Source: Hyphomicrobiales bacterium
GTDB taxonomy: Bacteria > Pseudomonadota > Alphaproteobacteria > Rhizobiales > Rhizobiaceae
Assembly (NCBI GenBank): GCA_900466475.1
Contig: UBMI01000021.1
Span: forward strand, 482,335-546,334
Reading direction: 5' to 3'
DNA: 64,000 bases
In this document: piece after piece, positions 60,589-64,000 of the stretch
Layout of the letters: each line of letters opens with the position of its first letter
How positions within the stretch are numbered: position 1 is the stretch's first letter
The notes under the pieces: model-generated
What the model was told of the DNA's origin: nothing
Database searches by the model: none
The model's input: the letters and a program-made list of their open reading frames with translations, nothing else
Translations under genes and position numbers: made by a program

Positions 60589-62388
60589 GTGGCGCAGAAG
60601 AAAAAGAGTGAGTTGCCAGAGGCGGTGCGGCTCAAGATTGAGGAAGCAGCCGAACAGCGGAGATGGGAAAACCCCGAAACCCCTGACAGCCGTCCTTCGG
60701 ACGAAGCGCCGGCCGCGATTGCGACCGATGATGATCCAGATCTCGCGGTTGTCGAATTTTGCGCCGAGCTCGATCATTCTGATACCGACAACGGAAAGCG
60801 TATGCACTTGCATTTCGGCTCCGATCTGCTCGTGATAGCGCAGGAGAAGGCAAAGCAGCCACTATTTGCCGTATGGACCGGCACGCATTGGGATGTTGCG
60901 AACGGCGCGCCTAAGGCTCTCGCCATCGCTCAACGTCTCGGTGATCGCATTGCTCATGAGATTGAATATATCCGGCCCAATCCATTCGAACAGCTCATGA
61001 TGGATCGCGCGGCTGAGGCAATGCTGAAACCTGAGGAGGACCGCAGCGCGCCGGAAAAACGGCTTGTGATCGCCTCAGAAAAGGCGAGAGAGGCAGTCGG
61101 AAAGCGGGTGAAGCGCAGGATAGATCATGCGGTCACATCCAAGAACGTCGCCAAGATGAATGCCGCACTCGCCTGTCTTGCTCCCCACATCATGCGATCT
61201 CCTGACGATTTCAATGCCGACAAGATGATGGTTGCGCTAAAGAACGTGACCCTGAAATTTCATCGGCGCATGCAGAAGCAGAAAAATCCCCGGTATCGCA
61301 GCGCTGAGGAAACTCCTGATGCGCCAGAATTCATTGAAGCCTGCATCGACTCTCGGCTTGAAGTGATTGAGGGCCATCGAAGAGAGGACCTGATCACCCA
61401 TATCGTGCCTGTCACTTACGATAAGGACGCAAAATGTCCGCTCTGGATGGCCTTTCTAAATGGGAAACTGCCTGATCCCGCCGTGCGACGCATGGTGCAA
61501 GTTAGCTCCGGACTAGGTCTCCTTGGCATTACTGTCCAGTTTCTCTTCTTTCATTACGGCGATGGCGCAAACGGCAAATCGGTTTACATGGAAACGCTCT
61601 GCCGGCTACTTGGTGAGGTGGCGGTGACGCTTCCCGCAACCAGCCTTATTGGCGAAGGCGGATCGTCTGGAAGCGCCAGTCCGGACCTTGCCCGCCTCTA
61701 TGGCCGCCGCCTCCTTCGCGTCAAGGAATTGCCTGAAGGTGAGGATCTTCGCGAGAACCTGGTGAAAGAGCTGACGGGCGGAGAGACGATTGCGGCCCGT
61801 GATCTCTTCACGGGCTACATGGACTTCCGGCCTCTTTTTGTCGCTATCATGAGCGGAAATGGATATCCGCGCATCAGCGGCATTGATGACGGGATATGGC
61901 GGCGAATGGCCGTCGTGCATTGGCCAATCAAGGTCGCCAAGGAGGATCGTCGAGAATTCGAGGAGATGCTCGCATCCTTCGAGCCGGAATATTCCGGCAT
62001 CATGAACTGGCTGATTGATGGCATTCATATCTTCCTGAGAGAGGGCCTCGTCATCCCGGAAGCCGTGGAGCGAGCGACGCAAGAATATCGTGACGATATG
62101 GACAGGACGGCCGGTTTCGTCGCTCGTTGCATTCAGAAGGACGATAAAGCGGACCCTCTCGCAGGCAAGGATCTCTACGGTGCCTATGTCGACGATACGA
62201 TAGACCAAGGCGGCAAGCCGATGAATGTGACCGCATTCGGTCGTGCGATGGCCCGAAAGTTCAAGAAAGATCGATCGTCTGGCGTGGTTCTGTATCACGG
62301 CATAAAGCTGAAGAAGCCGCCATCCAGCGGCAATGGCCCACCAGAGGGGCGCTTTCATCCCGACGAGCCGTTCCCGGAGGAATTCTGA
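60589..62388 (+). CDS. SF3-type phage helicase (D5N/DUF5906-like)
   Basis: 599 residues. Walker A GDGANGKS near 324-331; downstream RRLLRVKELPEGEDLRENLVKELTGGE and FRPLFVAIMSGNGYP, the SF3 core of P4-type replicative helicases. It unwinds DNA at the origin. A GTG at 60589, right after the primase stop, is the preferred start; a GTG at 60577 is possible. Its stop overlaps a small ORF (TGATG). Confidence 0.86.
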   Translation: MAQKKKSELPEAVRLKIEEAAEQRRWENPETPDSRPSDEAPAAIATDDDPDLAVVEFCAELDHSDTDNGKRMHLHFGSDLLVIAQEKAKQPLFAVWTGTHWDVANGAPKALAIAQRLGDRIAHEIEYIRPNPFEQLMMDRAAEAMLKPEEDRSAPEKRLVIASEKAREAVGKRVKRRIDHAVTSKNVAKMNAALACLAPHIMRSPDDFNADKMMVALKNVTLKFHRRMQKQKNPRYRSAEETPDAPEFIEACIDSRLEVIEGHRREDLITHIVPVTYDKDAKCPLWMAFLNGKLPDPAVRRMVQVSSGLGLLGITVQFLFFHYGDGANGKSVYMETLCRLLGEVAVTLPATSLIGEGGSSGSASPDLARLYGRRLLRVKELPEGEDLRENLVKELTGGETIAARDLFTGYMDFRPLFVAIMSGNGYPRISGIDDGIWRRMAVVHWPIKVAKEDRREFEEMLASFEPEYSGIMNWLIDGIHIFLREGLVIPEAVERATQEYRDDMDRTAGFVARCIQKDDKADPLAGKDLYGAYVDDTIDQGGKPMNVTAFGRAMARKFKKDRSSGVVLYHGIKLKKPPSSGNGPPEGRFHPDEPFPEEF

Positions 62389-62588
62389 TGTTCCCCGCAA
62401 CCCCTTCTTACAGGGTAGGCAACATGCAGAAACCGTCAGCGAGTTCTTACAGTTCTGACAGTTTTTCAGACAGTTACTTTGACAGTTTATGGATGAAAAG
62501 ACGAGCAAAAACAAAGCCGCCTGACAGTTCTGACAGTTTTGATCGCCTTACGTATAAAAGCCGGTTGGAGGTGTGGAGGAGAAGATAG
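62388..62588 (+). CDS. Possible Ser/Asp-repeat small ORF, 66 aa (uncertain)
   Basis: An ATG at 62388 overlaps the helicase stop and opens 66 codons with DS-repeats (SSDSFSDSYFDSL and PPDSSDSFD). The forward DNA repeats in this region lie at spacings that are multiples of three, so they can be read as protein repeats. The reversed copies further on are not in codon spacing, so repeat DNA rather than protein may be selected. Confidence 0.25.
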   Translation: MFPATPSYRVGNMQKPSASSYSSDSFSDSYFDSLWMKRRAKTKPPDSSDSFDRLTYKSRLEVWRRR

Positions 62589-62683
62589 CTGTAGGCGAAA
62601 GAAAACTATCAGAAACTGCCTAAGCATATGAAATACATAAATAAAACTATCAGATAAACTGTAAGACAACTGTCAGAAACTGT
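62449..62683. repeat. Inverted array of short ACAGTT repeats; candidate phage replication origin
   Basis: Six forward copies of (T/A)-G/T-ACAGTT start at 62449, 62458, 62470, 62482, 62524 and 62533; six reversed copies of AACTRYC-type start at 62604, 62614, 62645, 62657, 62668 and 62678. The halves mirror each other about position 62566, with AT-rich DNA at 62625-62647. It lies just after primase and helicase. Position and symmetry suggest iterons. Confidence 0.6.
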
Positions 62684-62696
62684 CAGAAGGCTAAAA

Positions 62697-63455
62697 ATGA
62701 AGACGATCACCATCAAAAGATTGCTGGAATGGGCCTTTACTGAGGAACTGATCGGTCGGTCGGTCGAGCAGATAGGGCCGGAACGCGTAGGCTCAGCATG
62801 GGGAGCATTCGAGGCGATGGAACGCCTTGGATGCATCATCCAGGGTTCAGGCACCCCATCCGATCAGCTGAGGATTTACGAGCCTCACGAGGATGCATTG
62901 ACGGTTGCGAGCGCAGTCGCAGACATGGCGCACGAGACAGGCATTGTCAGCACAGGCGCGAACATCTTTCCCGATTGGATCGATGCCCATGGCGTGATCG
63001 CGGCAGAGGTCGAGAGGCTCAATAGCGTTCTGAATATTGAAGGGCCGAAGCCGAACTACCTCATGCACCTGGTGATCAGCAGCGCTATTCTCGGAAGAGG
63101 ACCAGATTGGCACGCAGACACGCCCAGGGTGGTTGCCTACAGCTACAACGGCAAGACTGCCGCGTGGTTTATCAAGCGTCGCAGGCAAGACGCGTTTGGG
63201 AGATGGGGCGAGTACGAAGACGACGGCTTCGATTATCGCAAGCGCCGGCCCTATAAAGGCGCATACCACAAGTATCGTCTTGATGGCTCGATCCGTGGCG
63301 CAATGACGGCGAGGATAGATTGGCAGGTGTGGCAGTCGGCCCTTCTGATGCTTCGAGACTCGCTTGCAGGCTCACTGAAACACCATGATTTGCTGCCGTT
63401 CCATCCCGATCTGCATCCATGGTTACCCTCTCGTTCGAACGCCGCGGCTGAATAG
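62697..63455 (+). CDS. Hypothetical phage protein, 252 aa
   Basis: 252 residues, MKTITIKRLLEWAFTEELIGRS start, then VGSAWGAFEAMERLGC and a late DYRKRRPYKGAYHKYRLDGS stretch. No catalytic motif recognised. A similar protein often stands after the replication module in alphaproteobacterial prophages, as I recall it, but the function is unknown. It starts 14 bases after the last repeat. Confidence 0.6.
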   Translation: MKTITIKRLLEWAFTEELIGRSVEQIGPERVGSAWGAFEAMERLGCIIQGSGTPSDQLRIYEPHEDALTVASAVADMAHETGIVSTGANIFPDWIDAHGVIAAEVERLNSVLNIEGPKPNYLMHLVISSAILGRGPDWHADTPRVVAYSYNGKTAAWFIKRRRQDAFGRWGEYEDDGFDYRKRRPYKGAYHKYRLDGSIRGAMTARIDWQVWQSALLMLRDSLAGSLKHHDLLPFHPDLHPWLPSRSNAAAE

Positions 63456-63550
63456 TTCATTGATTTCGTTGAATAATAAATTCTATTTCACCCGCTTGAC
63501 TTGCGACTGATGTTTGGTGCATCTTGTGCACACTGTAAAAGATCAGACAC

Positions 63551-63588
63551 AAACCCGCTCGGCGAAAGCCCGGCGGGTTTCTTGTTTT
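63551..63588 (+). terminator. Intrinsic terminator before the HNH gene
   Basis: AAACCCGC, a partly paired GAAA loop region, and GCGGGTTT form an 8-base stem followed by CTTGTTTT. It closes the early operon; a TTGACT-like element lies about 50 bases upstream. Confidence 0.65.
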
Positions 63589-63606
63589 CGGCCTGTGGGG
63601 ACGCAG

Positions 63607-63990
63607 ATGGCAAAGCTCACAAGCCTGAAGCCACGCCTCAAGACCGTAGGCAGCAGACTAACTCCAGCGGCGCCAGTAACGCGACAGGAAGCGGAAGCGC
63701 AGCGCCATCGCGAGCGCGATCAGAACCTTGATCATCGCGGTTGGTATAAGACCAGCCGATGGCAGAAGCTGCGACAAGATGTGCTGGTTCGTGACGCTTA
63801 TGTTTGTCAGCGCACCGGCGTCATGTGCATAGGGAAGCACCCCGCTCCAAACAGTCCAGTAGCTGACCACATCAAGCCGCACCATGGGGATCCAGACCTG
63901 TTCTGGGACATCAACAATCTTCACTGTGTGAGCAAGGCCTATCACGACAGCGAGAAGCAGAGGCTGGAGCGGTCGCAGGGTCGATGGTGA
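63607..63990 (+). CDS. HNH endonuclease (packaging-associated type)
   Basis: 127 residues ending in a classical HNH motif: WQKLRQDVLVRDAYVCQRTGVMC, VADHIKPHHGDPDLFWDINNLHCVSKAYHDSEKQ. Small HNH proteins are common just before the terminase small subunit in HK97-type phages, where they help cos cleavage. So the late region probably begins right outside this window. The ATG at 63607 is preferred over an upstream frame without homology. Confidence 0.88.
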   Translation: MAKLTSLKPRLKTVGSRLTPAAPVTRQEAEAQRHRERDQNLDHRGWYKTSRWQKLRQDVLVRDAYVCQRTGVMCIGKHPAPNSPVADHIKPHHGDPDLFWDINNLHCVSKAYHDSEKQRLERSQGRW

Positions 63991-64000
63991 CCAACCGGGG

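Larger units (their letters stand above)
47700..64000. mobile_element. Left part of a lambda-like prophage inserted at tRNA-Phe
   Basis: Integrase next to a tRNA 3' end, excisionase-like gene, CI/Cro switch with operators, ssb and dnaN, a helicase-methyltransferase pair, primase, SF3 helicase and HNH nuclease form a contiguous early region. Gene order is divergent from the switch. The late region and the right attachment site lie beyond the window. Confidence 0.92.

Noticed and set aside
47805..64000. Anti-phage defence island in the prophage
   Set aside because: Helicase and methyltransferase sit in the replication operon and no nuclease, CBASS, toxin-antitoxin or retron signature is visible. 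No CRISPR-like spaced repeats were found either; the repeats at 62449-62683 are too short and irregular.

Overview
The window looks like a chromosome segment of a Rhizobium-type alphaproteobacterium (Rhizobiaceae). The evidence is a GC-rich, densely coding sequence, a PodJ-type polarity protein, DUF982, DUF2948 and UPF0262 proteins, RIME-like palindromic intergenic repeats, and the order murA-DUF2948-hisD-UPF0262-LMW phosphatase-infA-maf-yacG. This rests on protein and repeat recognition by eye; no search was run.

Positions 1-47.7 kb are ordinary chromosome. In order they hold: an Rrf2 regulator with an AhpD-like gene; a ligase-associated helicase plus PdeM pair without the ligase; a transglycosylase-like lipoprotein; a divergent TetR/hydrolase pair; TIGR02186-TauE/SafE; podJ; a VOC protein, an SDR and a 3-methyladenine glycosylase; a three-gene beta-oxidation operon (acyl-CoA dehydrogenase, thiolase, hydratase/dehydrogenase) with a palindrome across its probable promoter; ArsR-SRPBCC; an LLM flavoprotein; MFS/TetR; a symporter-histidine kinase-receiver fusion; mscL; an aminotransferase; an S51 peptidase; galE; a GGDEF-EAL protein; HIBYL-CoA hydrolase; a UvrD-like helicase; several small envelope proteins; tRNA-Thr(GGT); then the murA to yacG block and tRNA-Phe(GAA).

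From the 3' end of tRNA-Phe to the window edge lies the left part of a prophage. A tyrosine integrase sits against the tRNA at the far end of a leftward operon (excisionase-like, HNH, ASCH-like, MazZ/DUF550, sliding clamp, SSB, winged helix, HD hydrolase). A lambda-style switch follows: an S24-type CI repressor, a divergent Cro, three 17-bp operators between them and two more at the leftward promoter. The rightward operon has a CII-like regulator, an SNF2-type helicase coupled to a DNA methyltransferase, zinc-finger proteins, a CHC2/Toprim primase and an SF3 helicase, then a mirror-symmetric array of short repeats (candidate replication origin), an unknown gene and an HNH nuclease. No terminase or structural genes fall inside the window, and the right attachment site is not visible.

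The most interesting items are the two-cluster CI operator set with a probably leaderless cro, the inverted repeat array after the replication genes, the prophage-encoded replisome parts (clamp, SSB, primase, helicase), and a candidate short transcript with a 24-codon ORF between the S51 peptidase gene and galE.
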